NCBI GenBank assembly: GCA_035632215.1
Contig: DASQHF010000090.1
Location: 1-15,706 of the forward strand
Length of the DNA: 15,706 nt
Origin: CAIYRG01 sp035632215
Lineage (GTDB): Bacteria; Pseudomonadota; Alphaproteobacteria; Micropepsales; Micropepsaceae
Direction: 5' to 3'
A model generated the notes under the pieces. It searched no databases. It was not told the origin of the DNA and was given only the letters and a program-made list of their open reading frames with translations. Positions 7,260-14,192 of this stretch are shown one piece after another (position 1 is the stretch's first letter; the number at the start of each line of letters is the position of its first letter). Both the position numbers and the translations under genes were made by a program.

Positions 7260-7739
7260 ATGTCGTCTTTTCCGGTTGCGATCGTCGCCAGCGAAGCAAA
7301 TGAGCGCGCGCGTAAGAGCATCTATCCCGAAATTTTTTCGAACCGGGTCGGCGGGCGGATCAAAAGGCCTTTAGGCGATCTCTTTGGGCTCACGGTCTTC
7401 GGCGTCAATCTCACCACCTTAAAGCCTGGCGCGATGTCGGCCCTTCGTCACGCGCACACCAAACAGGACGAGTTCGTCTACATCGTTAAGGGTTATCCGA
7501 CACTTATCACCGATCGCGGCGAGACGGCATTGAAGCCGGGCATGTGCGCCGGCTTCAAAGCGGCTACGGGCGACGGACACCATCTGGTCAATCGGACCAA
7601 GGACGACGCCGTCTATCTCGAGATCGGAGACCGTACGGCGGGCGATTCGGCAAGCTATCCCGACGACGATCTCGTCACGATCAAAAGCGCGGATGGGACG
7701 AGTCGCGTCTTCGTGCACAAGGACGGGACGCCGTACTGA
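7260..7739 (+). CDS. Single-domain cupin, tandem copy 1
   Basis: 159-residue cupin. Cupin motif 1 is present as GAMSALRHAHTKQDEF: two His (HAH), then Glu, with the closing Gly eight residues further on (IVKG). Motif 2 is around LKPGMCAGF and the third metal-type His in HHLVNR. These residues normally bind one Fe, Mn, Ni or Zn ion. Single-domain cupins do many reactions, so no substrate can be named. An ATG at 7248 lies in frame, but only the ATG at 7260 has an AGGG ribosome site (7251-7254), and that start lines up with the N-terminus of copy 2. No signal peptide, so cytoplasmic. It ends 2 bp before copy 2. Its start is very close behind a terminator, so its promoter is not obvious. Confidence 0.85.
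   Translation: MSSFPVAIVASEANERARKSIYPEIFSNRVGGRIKRPLGDLFGLTVFGVNLTTLKPGAMSALRHAHTKQDEFVYIVKGYPTLITDRGETALKPGMCAGFKAATGDGHHLVNRTKDDAVYLEIGDRTAGDSASYPDDDLVTIKSADGTSRVFVHKDGTPY
7374..7484 (+). repeat. Near-identical tract shared by the tandem cupins, copy A
   Basis: 111 bp matching 7853-7963 at 107 positions; the four differences are all synonymous third-position changes. Just upstream, the five codons for IKRPL all differ synonymously between the genes. The sharp edge suggests gene conversion. Confidence 0.85.
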
Positions 7740-7741
7740 CC

Positions 7742-8218
7742 ATGGTCTATCCCGTCGGTCTCACCGCAAGTGAAACGCCGCCTAGGGCTCGCAAGAGCAA
7801 CACGCCGGAAATCTTCGCAGTCCGAATCGGCGAACGCATAAAGCGCCCGTTGGGCGATCTCTTTGGGCTCACGGTCTTTGGCGTCAATCTCACCACCTTA
7901 AAGCCTGGCGCGATGTCCGCGCTTCGTCACGCGCACACGAAACAGGACGAGTTCGTCTACATCCTGGAAGGGACTCCCGCGCTCATCACCGATCGCGGGG
8001 AGGTGGAATTGAAGCCCGGCATGTGTGCCGGCTTCAAAGCCGGAACCGGCGATGCGCATCACTTGGTGAATCGCAGTAGCTCAGACGTCGTGTTTCTGGA
8101 AATAGGAGACCGCACGGCGGGCGACCGGGTGGCCTATCCCGACGACGATCTGCAAGTGGTCGAGAGTCCCGACGGGCGGACTCGCGTCTTCGCGCACAAG
8201 GATGGCACGCCGTACTGA
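7742..8218 (+). CDS. Single-domain cupin, tandem copy 2
   Basis: 158-residue paralogue of the preceding cupin. By hand alignment about 120 of 158 positions are identical with one gap. It keeps the same metal-binding pattern (RHAHTKQDE, then HHLVNR) and the same C-terminal HKDGTPY. The start ATG is 2 bp after the stop of copy 1, so the pair is probably co-translated; the same frame is open upstream only as a shadow of copy 1. Changes gather at the N-terminus, at residues 82-86 (LEGTPA against VKGYPT) and in the last 30 residues, while the central metal-site block is unchanged. This could mean the two differ in partner or substrate, or form a heteromer (inference). 67 bp separate it from ftsB, and no clear terminator is visible there. 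Confidence 0.85.
   Translation: MVYPVGLTASETPPRARKSNTPEIFAVRIGERIKRPLGDLFGLTVFGVNLTTLKPGAMSALRHAHTKQDEFVYILEGTPALITDRGEVELKPGMCAGFKAGTGDAHHLVNRSSSDVVFLEIGDRTAGDRVAYPDDDLQVVESPDGRTRVFAHKDGTPY
7853..7963 (+). repeat. Near-identical tract shared by the tandem cupins, copy B
   Basis: Partner of 7374-7484 at an offset of 479 bp (four mismatches in 111). It covers the glycine-rich strand and cupin motif 1, from GDLFGL to EFVYI. Confidence 0.85.
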
Positions 8219-8285
8219 TTCGAAATCGGAAAAATTCCACCCTTCGGGAGAAATCGCTTGACCGGAGGATTCGTGGTGTGATTCC

Positions 8286-8612
8286 GTGACGTCCATGCGA
8301 ATGCGTCGCCGAGTCCGCCGTGGTTTCAGCTTGATGCTGGTTCCCGTCATCTGTTTCGCGATCAGCCTCTATTTCGGCTACAGCGGCATTTTCGGCGAGC
8401 GCGGCCTCATCGCCTGGAGCAACGACCAGGCACAGCTCGAGACCGCCAAGCGCGACTTGAGCGAAGTTCGGACCGAGCGAGAGGCGCTTCAGCACCGGAT
8501 TTCGCTCCTTGACGACAAGGCCATCGATCCCGATCTCTTGGAAGAAGTGGCCCGCGGCGTGCTTCTCGAGAACCGTCCCGACGAAGTGGCGGTACCCCGC
8601 GAAAAGCATTAG
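8286..8612 (+). CDS. ftsB: Septum formation initiator, FtsB/DivIC family
   Basis: Small bitopic cell-division protein. In the family it forms a complex with FtsL and FtsQ and links the early and late divisome. The 108 residues show a basic cytoplasmic start (RMRRRVRRG), one membrane segment (about 14-32), then a periplasmic coiled coil (about 42-80, heptad-like with many Leu, Glu and Arg) and a short C-terminal tail. The start is uncertain: GTG at 8286, or ATG at 8295 or 8301. GGAGG at 8264-8268 is too far from the GTG to be ideal, and an in-frame TGA at 8259 limits the N-terminus. TTGACC at 8258-8263 could be a -35 box, without a good -10. The position between eno and pdhA is the usual alphaproteobacterial one and supports the call. 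Confidence 0.85.
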   Translation: MTSMRMRRRVRRGFSLMLVPVICFAISLYFGYSGIFGERGLIAWSNDQAQLETAKRDLSEVRTEREALQHRISLLDDKAIDPDLLEEVARGVLLENRPDEVAVPREKH

Positions 8613-8666
8613 ATAACCTTGGGTTATCTTGAGCCTTGCCAAGGACGATGAGCCCTTGCCATAAGG
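8611..8666 (+). promoter_or_regulatory. Hairpin and repeated CCTTGCC palindromes upstream of the PDH operon
   Basis: An 8-bp perfect hairpin, AGATAACC / GGTTATCT with a 3-nt loop (8611-8629), overlaps the ftsB stop and has only a TT tail, so it is a poor terminator. Just after it, CCTTGCCAAGG (8634-8644) and CCTTGCCATAAGG (8654-8666) begin exactly 20 bp apart, about two helical turns. Two similar palindromes in phase in front of an operon suggest a protein-binding operator; no regulator can be named. Confidence 0.35.
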
Positions 8667-8787
8667 CGTGTCCCTCATGCGGAGCTGTCGAAGCATGAGT
8701 CAGTATGCCCCCCGTCGACCGGCGGGCTCTGGACGAGGGGAAGGGGCCGTTTCGGCCGGACAATTGACGGGGGCTGCAAGGGTGAAC
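8613..8787 (+). other. ftsB-pdhA intergenic region (175 bp)
   Basis: An in-frame extension of pdhA up to GTG 8668 or ATG 8695 is open, but its third codon positions are much less GC-rich than in pdhA proper, and it encodes a Gly/Arg/Ala-rich stretch that I do not recognise as part of E1 alpha. I treat it as mostly untranslated leader or promoter. It holds the hairpin and CCTTGCC palindromes described separately, and TTGACG at 8764-8769 as a possible -35 box. Confidence 0.5.
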
Positions 8788-9825
8788 ATGGCGCGCGCGG
8801 AAGCGGCGGCGGCTGCCGGCAACGAGGCGGGATCGGAACCTCCAGCGAGCGGACCGGGTGCAGACCCGGTCACGGTCGAGCGGCTGAAAAAACTCTACCG
8901 GGACATGCTTCTCATCCGGCGCTTCGAGGAAAAGGCCGGACAGCTCTACGGCATGGGGCTCATCGGCGGCTTTTGCCATCTCTATATCGGCCAGGAAGCG
9001 GTCGTCGTCGGGATGCAGGCGACCTTGAAGCCGGGCGATCAGGTCATCACCACTTACCGGGACCACGGCCACATGATCGCCTCGGGCATGGATCCAAGCG
9101 GAGTGATGGCAGAGCTCACGGGACGTGCGACCGGATATTCCAAAGGCAAGGGCGGCTCGATGCATATGTTCAGCCGCGAGAAGAACTTCTTCGGTGGCCA
9201 CGGCATCGTGGGGGCCAATGTGCCTATCGGCACGGGTCTCGCCTTCGCCGATCGCTATCGGAAGAACGGCGCGGTGTGTCTCACCTATTTCGGCGACGGG
9301 GCCGCGAACCAGGGCCAGGTATTCGAATCCTTCAATATGGCCGAGCTATGGAAGCTCCCGGTCGTCTACATCATCGAGAACAATCAGTACGCGATGGGCA
9401 CGTCATTGGTGCGCTCGACATCGGAGGTTCACCTCTATAAGCGCGGCGCCTCAAACAATATTCCGGGCGAAGCCGTCGACGGCATGGACGTCGAGGCCGT
9501 CTACGAGGCGGGGAAGAAAGCCGTCGCCTGGGCGCGTGAGGGCAACGGTCCCATCATCCTCGAGATGAAGACCTATCGCTATCGCGGTCATTCGATGTCC
9601 GATCCGGCGAAATATCGGACTCGCGAAGAGGTCCAGGAGATGCGCGAGAAGCATGATCCGATCGACACCTACGGCAACCGCCTCGTAGCCAAAGGAATCA
9701 TGCGCGAAGACGAGCTCAAAGCGCTCGATCGCGACGTGCGCCAGACCATCAACCGCGCCGCTGAATTCGCTACCGATTCTCCCGAGCCCGCGCCGGAAGA
9801 ACTTTATACGGACGTTCTGAAATAG
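8788..9825 (+). CDS. pdhA: Pyruvate dehydrogenase E1 component, alpha subunit
   Basis: Thiamine-diphosphate-dependent decarboxylation of pyruvate, as an alpha2-beta2 E1 with PdhB. From the chosen start it has 345 residues, the usual alphaproteobacterial length. After an Ala/Gly-rich lead (1-25) comes RDMLLIRRFEEKAGQLYGMG (39-58). The TPP-binding motif runs from GDG (169-171) in GDGAANQGQ to the Asn pair IIENN (198-199). KGKGGSMHMFS and RYRGHSMSDPAKYR are also typical. ATG 8788 is preceded by AAGGGTGA; ATG 8695 (GGAG 11 nt before) would add 31 unusual residues and is the alternative. The stop TAG is directly followed by the pdhB ATG, so the subunits are made in a coupled way. Function secure, start moderately sure. 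Confidence 0.95.
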   Translation: MARAEAAAAAGNEAGSEPPASGPGADPVTVERLKKLYRDMLLIRRFEEKAGQLYGMGLIGGFCHLYIGQEAVVVGMQATLKPGDQVITTYRDHGHMIASGMDPSGVMAELTGRATGYSKGKGGSMHMFSREKNFFGGHGIVGANVPIGTGLAFADRYRKNGAVCLTYFGDGAANQGQVFESFNMAELWKLPVVYIIENNQYAMGTSLVRSTSEVHLYKRGASNNIPGEAVDGMDVEAVYEAGKKAVAWAREGNGPIILEMKTYRYRGHSMSDPAKYRTREEVQEMREKHDPIDTYGNRLVAKGIMREDELKALDRDVRQTINRAAEFATDSPEPAPEELYTDVLK

Positions 9826-11220
9826 ATGACGCAAATTCTGATGCCCGCGCTTTCTCCCACAATGGAGGAGGGCAAGCTCGCCAAATGGCACGTCAAGGAA
9901 GGCGACGCGGTCAAAGCGGGCGATATTTTGGCCGAGATCGAGACCGACAAGGCGACGATGGAATTCGAAGCCATTGACGAAGGCCGCATCGCGAAGCTTC
10001 TGGTTCCCGAAGGCACAGAGGGCGTCAAAGTCAACGCCCCCATCGCCGAACTCGCGAATGACGCGGAAGAAAAGCTAGCTGCCACAGCGCTAAAACTTGC
10101 CGCGGTGTCGTCCGCTCGAGCGACAGCTCGTCAGCCGGCGCCACCGGCTTCAACTCCCGCAGCACCTGCCGCGAAACCGCCTGCGCCCGAGGCTAGGCCG
10201 ACCGTCGCGGTCGACAACGAGATTCCCGAGGGAACCGAATTCGTCACCATGACGGTGCGCGATGCGCTGCGTGACGCGATGGCCGAAGAGATGCGCCGCG
10301 ATGAATCGGTATTCCTGATGGGCGAGGAGGTCGCCCAATATCAGGGCGCGTACAAGGTCAGCCAGGGGCTCTTGGAAGAGTTCGGCGACCGGCGCGTCAT
10401 CGATACGCCGATCACCGAACAAGGTTTTGCCGGGCTTGCCGTTGGTGCAGCCTTCGGGGGGCTACGGCCCATCGTCGAGTTCATGACCTTCAATTTCGCC
10501 ATGCAGGCGATGGATCAGATGATCAATTCGGCCGCCAAGACGCTCTACATGTCGGGCGGCCAGATGGGATGCGCGGTCGTCTTCCGCGGCCCGAACGGTC
10601 CAGCCGCGCGCGTTGCCGCCCAGCATAGCCAGGACTACGCCGCATGGTTCGCCCATGTGCCCGGCATGAAGGTGATCTCGCCCTATTTCGCGAGCGATGC
10701 GAAAGGGCTTCTGAAAGCAGCGATCCGCGATCCCAATCCGGTCATCTTCTTAGAGAACGAGATCGTCTATGGCCGCTCGTTCCCGGTGCCGAAGCTCGAC
10801 GATTTCGTGCTTCCCATCGGCCGCGCGCGCGTTGTGCGTCAGGGCAAGGACTTGACGCTGGTCGCGCATTCGATCGCGGTGGGTCTGATCATCGAGGCCG
10901 CGGAAGCGCTCGCGAAAGAAGGCATCGAGGCCGAGCTGATCGATCTGCGGAGCCTCCGCCCCCTCGACACGGCGACCGTGATCGAGTCCGTGAAGAAGAC
11001 AAACCGCGTCGTCACGGTGGAGCAGGGGTGGCCGATCTGCTCCATCGGATCGGAGATTGCAGCCGCGGTCGTCGACCAGGCTTTCGATTACCTCGATGCG
11101 CCGCCCTTGCGCATCACGGGCAAGGACGTACCGATGCCCTATGCCGCCAATCTCGAGCGCCTGGCGCTGCCCCAAGTCGAGGACGTCGTTGCCGCGGCGA
11201 AGGCCGTCCTCTACCGGTAG
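9826..11220 (+). CDS. pdhB: Pyruvate dehydrogenase E1 component, beta subunit with N-terminal lipoyl domain
   Basis: 464 residues in two parts. Residues 1-78 are a biotinyl/lipoyl domain with the lipoylated Lys42 in ETDKATME. A flexible Ala/Pro-rich linker (about 85-128) leads to the E1 beta domain (about 133-464). The TPP-activating glutamate is Glu198 in PITEQGFAG; GEEVAQYQGAYK and RGPNG are further family marks. Most E1 beta proteins have no lipoyl domain; the fusion is known from alphaproteobacteria such as Sinorhizobium, Caulobacter and Zymomonas, and gives the complex extra swinging arms. The start ATG touches the pdhA stop with no gap. pdhC begins 3 bp after its stop. Its lipoyl domain is almost identical to that of PdhC (69 of 73 residues). 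Confidence 0.97.
   Translation: MTQILMPALSPTMEEGKLAKWHVKEGDAVKAGDILAEIETDKATMEFEAIDEGRIAKLLVPEGTEGVKVNAPIAELANDAEEKLAATALKLAAVSSARATARQPAPPASTPAAPAAKPPAPEARPTVAVDNEIPEGTEFVTMTVRDALRDAMAEEMRRDESVFLMGEEVAQYQGAYKVSQGLLEEFGDRRVIDTPITEQGFAGLAVGAAFGGLRPIVEFMTFNFAMQAMDQMINSAAKTLYMSGGQMGCAVVFRGPNGPAARVAAQHSQDYAAWFAHVPGMKVISPYFASDAKGLLKAAIRDPNPVIFLENEIVYGRSFPVPKLDDFVLPIGRARVVRQGKDLTLVAHSIAVGLIIEAAEALAKEGIEAELIDLRSLRPLDTATVIESVKKTNRVVTVEQGWPICSIGSEIAAAVVDQAFDYLDAPPLRITGKDVPMPYAANLERLALPQVEDVVAAAKAVLYR
9829..10047 (+). repeat. Lipoyl-domain DNA repeat, copy in pdhB
   Basis: Codons 2-74 of pdhB match codons 3-75 of pdhC (offset 1401 bp) with four amino-acid changes. Two blocks are identical at DNA level: 9868-9905 (38 bp) and 9929-9968 (40 bp). 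Confidence 0.9.
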
Positions 11221-11223
11221 CCC

Positions 11224-12615
11224 ATGTCGACGCAGATTCTCATGCCCGCGCTGTCGCCCACGATGGAAGAGGGCAAGCTCGCCAAATGGCACGTCAAGGA
11301 AGGCGATACGGTGAAAGCCGGCGACGTCCTGGCCGAGATCGAGACCGACAAGGCGACGATGGAATTCGAGGCGATCGATGAAGGCCGGATCGGCAAGCTT
11401 CTCGTTCCCGAAGGCGCCGAAGGCGTGAAGGTGAACGCGCCCATCGCGCTCTTGCTCGAAGAGGGTGAGACCGCGCCAAAAGCACCTGCGCTGTCGAACA
11501 TTCCGGACGCCATGAAGGCGATCCGTGAGGCGCTTGCGCCTGGAAGCCCGCCGAAAGCGGAGAAGGCTACTCCACAGCAGCCTGCGCAACCGGCACCTAC
11601 GGCAGCCACTCCTCCGCCCGCGCCGCAACCACCGCCGATGCGCACGAATGGGCGCATTTTCGCATCGCCTCTTGCCAAGAGAATTGCGCAGCAGAAGGGG
11701 CTCGATCTCGCCTCCCTGAAAGGATCGGGTCCGCACGGGCGCATCGTCAAAGCCGACGTCGAGGCCGCGCGGACAGGAGCTTCGGCCCAATCTGGCCAGC
11801 GACCAATTGTCCCGGTACCAACTGGAGCTGTACCTCAGCGGCGCAAGGAAGAAGCGCCGGCCGCGGGAACAAGCATCATCGCACCGCTTCCCGATGCGCG
11901 GCTCTTCTACAAGGAGGGCGACTACGAAGCGGTTCCGCACGATTCCATGCGCCGCACCATCGCGCGGCGGCTCACCAGCGCCAAGGCGCTCATCCCTCAC
12001 TATTATCTGACGATCGATTGCGACATTCGCGAGCTAATGGACGCGCGAGCGCGCTTGAATGCGCGTGCGCCCAAGGAGGGACCCGAGGCTTACAAGCTTT
12101 CCGTCAACGACTTCGTCATCAAGGCCGCCGCGATGGCGCTGATGAAGCATCCCGACGTGAACGCGAGCTGGAGCGAGAACGCGCTTCTAAAGCATAAGCA
12201 CGCCGATATCGGTATCGCGGTCGATCTCAATCCGGGGCTGATCACGCCGATCGTCTTTCATGCCGAGACGCGAGGCTTGCTTGATATCTCGCGCGAAGCC
12301 CGCTCGCTCGCCGAGCGCGCCAAGGAGAAGAAGTTGAAGCCTCAGGAATTCGAGGGCGGCACCTTCTCGATCTCAAACCTCGGCATGTTCGGGATGAAAC
12401 AGTTCACGGCGGTCATCAATCCGCCGCAGAGCGCGATCTTGGCCATCGGCGCCGGCGAAGAGCACGCGGTCGTGAAAGACGGGAAGATCACTGTAGCGCA
12501 GGTCATGAGCGTGACGATGGGATGTGATCATCGGGTGATCGACGGAGCGACGGGGGCAAGGTTCTTGCAGACCTTCAAAGCCTTCATCGAAGAGCCCGCC
12601 GCGATGCTGCTCTAG
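11224..12615 (+). CDS. pdhC: Dihydrolipoamide acetyltransferase (PDH E2)
   Basis: Core of the pyruvate dehydrogenase complex: takes the acetyl group from E1 on its lipoyl arm and passes it to CoA. The 463 residues contain one lipoyl domain (2-79, Lys43 in ETDKATME), a Pro/Ala-rich linker, the peripheral-subunit-binding domain (about 144-182: FASPLAKRIAQQKG ... GSGPHGRIVKADV), a second linker and the catalytic domain (about 235-463). The active-site His436 and Asp440 lie in DHRVIDGATGA; the usual FSISNLGMFG is also there. One lipoyl domain in E2 plus one in E1 beta is the alphaproteobacterial arrangement. The start is 3 bp after pdhB, and lpdA follows after 2 bp, so all four subunits should come from one transcript. 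Confidence 0.97.
   Translation: MSTQILMPALSPTMEEGKLAKWHVKEGDTVKAGDVLAEIETDKATMEFEAIDEGRIGKLLVPEGAEGVKVNAPIALLLEEGETAPKAPALSNIPDAMKAIREALAPGSPPKAEKATPQQPAQPAPTAATPPPAPQPPPMRTNGRIFASPLAKRIAQQKGLDLASLKGSGPHGRIVKADVEAARTGASAQSGQRPIVPVPTGAVPQRRKEEAPAAGTSIIAPLPDARLFYKEGDYEAVPHDSMRRTIARRLTSAKALIPHYYLTIDCDIRELMDARARLNARAPKEGPEAYKLSVNDFVIKAAAMALMKHPDVNASWSENALLKHKHADIGIAVDLNPGLITPIVFHAETRGLLDISREARSLAERAKEKKLKPQEFEGGTFSISNLGMFGMKQFTAVINPPQSAILAIGAGEEHAVVKDGKITVAQVMSVTMGCDHRVIDGATGARFLQTFKAFIEEPAAMLL
11230..11448 (+). repeat. Lipoyl-domain DNA repeat, copy in pdhC
   Basis: Partner of 9829-10047; identical blocks at 11269-11306 and 11330-11369. The pair could recombine and delete most of pdhB, or be kept alike by gene conversion. 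Confidence 0.9.
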
Positions 12616-12617
12616 CC

Positions 12618-14015
12618 ATGGCTGAATCCTTCGATGTCATCGTCATGGGTAGCGGACCTGGCGGCTATGTCTGTGCCATCCGGTGCGCCCAATTAGGCAT
12701 GAAGACCGCCATCGTCGAACACGAGAACCTCGGCGGCATCTGCTTGAACTGGGGGTGCATTCCGACCAAGGCGCTGCTTCGCTCTTCCGAAATTTGGCAC
12801 CTCCTGCACCGCTTGAACGAGTTCGGCTTCTCCGCCGACAATCTGAAATTCGATTTGCCTAGGATCGTCGATCGCTCGCGTAAGGTCGCAGGCCAGCTCT
12901 CGAATGGCGTCAAGGGCCTGATGCGAAAGCACAAGATCACCGTCATCGACGGCGGGGCGAAGCTCAACGGAAAGAACGCGGTCACCGTCACCAAGAACAA
13001 TCAGTCTACGGATTACTCCGCCAAGAATATCGTGCTCGCGACGGGCGCAAGGGCGCGCGAATTCCCCGGACTCGAGGCCGACGGAAAGCTCGTCTGGACC
13101 TACCGCCACGCGATGATGCCCGATGCTTTCCCGAGCTCGCTCCTCGTTGTCGGCTCGGGTGCAATCGGAATCGAGTTCGCGAGCTTCTATCGCACGCTTG
13201 GGGCGTCGGTGACGGTAGTGGAAATCTTGGACCGCGTGCTCCCCGTCGAGGACGAGGAGATATCCGCTTTCGCCGCGCGCGCGTTCTTGAAGCAGGGAAT
13301 GGTGATCAAGACCTCGACCACCGTCGAGAAGCTAGAGCGGAAAGATAATTCGGTCACGGCGACCTTGAAGGGAAAAGACGGGAAGATCGAGACGATAACT
13401 GTCGACCGCGTCATCCTTGCGGTAGGGATCGTCGGCAACTTCGAGAACAACGGCTTCGAGCAGGCGGGCATCAAAATAGAAAAGACCCATGTAGTGGTGA
13501 ACCAATGGGGCGAGACGGGCGTGCCCGGCATTTACGCTATCGGCGACCTCGTCGGTCCGCCTTGGCTCGCACATAAGGCGATGCATGAGGGCGTCATCGT
13601 CGCCGAACGCATCGCGGGCGCGTCAGGCGTTCATCCGCTCGACACGTCCAAGATTCCTGGCTGCACCTATTGCTCACCGCAGGTCGCCTCCATCGGTATG
13701 ACCGAGGCAAAAGCAAGAGAAGGCGGACGCAAGGTGAAGATCGGAAAATTTCCCTTCATCGGCAACGGCAAGGCGATCGCGCTCGGCGAGGCGGAGGGCT
13801 TCGTCAAGACGGTGTTCGATGCCGAAACGGGCGAACTCTTGGGCGCACATATGATCGGCGCCGAAGTGACCGAACTCATCCAGGGCTTCTCGATCGCGCG
13901 TGCGCTCGAGGGCACCGAAGCGGATCTGCAGATGACCGTGTTCCCGCATCCGACGCTGTCGGAGATGATGCACGAAGCATCTCTCGCGGCGGATGGACGC
14001 CCGCTGCATATTTAG
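12618..14015 (+). CDS. lpdA: Dihydrolipoamide dehydrogenase (E3)
   Basis: FAD- and NAD-dependent flavoenzyme that reoxidises the lipoyl arms of PDH. The 465 residues show the FAD-binding Rossmann motif GSGPGG (11-16), the redox-active disulfide Cys42-Cys47 in CLNWGCIPTK, the NAD-binding motif VGSGAIGIEFASFY, the second FAD contact YAIGDL and the dimer-interface active-site pair His444-Glu449 in HPTLSEMMHE. Starts 2 bp after pdhC and is the last gene of the operon. Being next to pdhC, it is the PDH-specific copy; a second E3 for the 2-oxoglutarate complex would be elsewhere. No lipA, lipB or citrate synthase follows. A palindromic repeat element begins 19 bp after the stop. Confidence 0.98.
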   Translation: MAESFDVIVMGSGPGGYVCAIRCAQLGMKTAIVEHENLGGICLNWGCIPTKALLRSSEIWHLLHRLNEFGFSADNLKFDLPRIVDRSRKVAGQLSNGVKGLMRKHKITVIDGGAKLNGKNAVTVTKNNQSTDYSAKNIVLATGARAREFPGLEADGKLVWTYRHAMMPDAFPSSLLVVGSGAIGIEFASFYRTLGASVTVVEILDRVLPVEDEEISAFAARAFLKQGMVIKTSTTVEKLERKDNSVTATLKGKDGKIETITVDRVILAVGIVGNFENNGFEQAGIKIEKTHVVVNQWGETGVPGIYAIGDLVGPPWLAHKAMHEGVIVAERIAGASGVHPLDTSKIPGCTYCSPQVASIGMTEAKAREGGRKVKIGKFPFIGNGKAIALGEAEGFVKTVFDAETGELLGAHMIGAEVTELIQGFSIARALEGTEADLQMTVFPHPTLSEMMHEASLAADGRPLHI

Positions 14016-14033
14016 CTCTCCGTATAGAGAAAG

Positions 14034-14166
14034 ATTGTCATCCCCGGCGAGCGCGACCCCGGATTTTAATCCGGGGGAGCGCGAGGGAAGGGGATCCGGA
14101 CGCTTCTGGGTTCCCTTCCCCTCGCACGAACCGCGATGCGGCTCGTGCTCGGCCGGGAATGACAAT
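14034..14166. repeat. 133-bp palindromic repeat element (possible REP/MITE-like), three hairpins
   Basis: Imperfect inverted ends ATTGTCATCCCCGGC (from 14034) and GCCGGGAATGACAAT (to 14166). Inside are CCCCGGATT / AATCCGGGG (14057-14076, 9-bp arms), an imperfect GCGAGGGAAGGGGA / TTCCCTTCCCCTCGC pair (about 14080-14125) and GCACGAACCGC / GCGGCTCGTGC around a GAT loop (14124-14148, one mismatch). Outer ends beginning GTCATCCCCGG are a look I associate with dispersed palindromic repeats in alphaproteobacterial genomes, but only one copy is in this window. It lies between convergent lpdA and bfr, where it could also end transcription from both sides. There is no open reading frame of note. Confidence 0.7.
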
Positions 14167-14192
14167 TTGTTACAGAGGGACGCGCCGCCCCT

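Noticed and set aside
6061..7299. Long minus-strand open frame (412 codons) opposite the PAL-like gene
   Set aside because: It is a mirror of the plus-strand gene in high-GC DNA; the translation has no recognisable motif and the plus strand has a signal peptide, ribosome site and family residues.
8668..8787. Longer pdhA start (GTG 8668 or ATG 8695)
   Set aside because: The added residues are unlike E1 alpha N-termini I know and the codons lack the third-position GC bias of the gene; ATG 8788 gives the normal length. Kept as an alternative.
10750..12000. Long minus-strand open frame across pdhB/pdhC
   Set aside because: Shadow of two certain PDH genes; Arg/Gly-rich translation with no family features.
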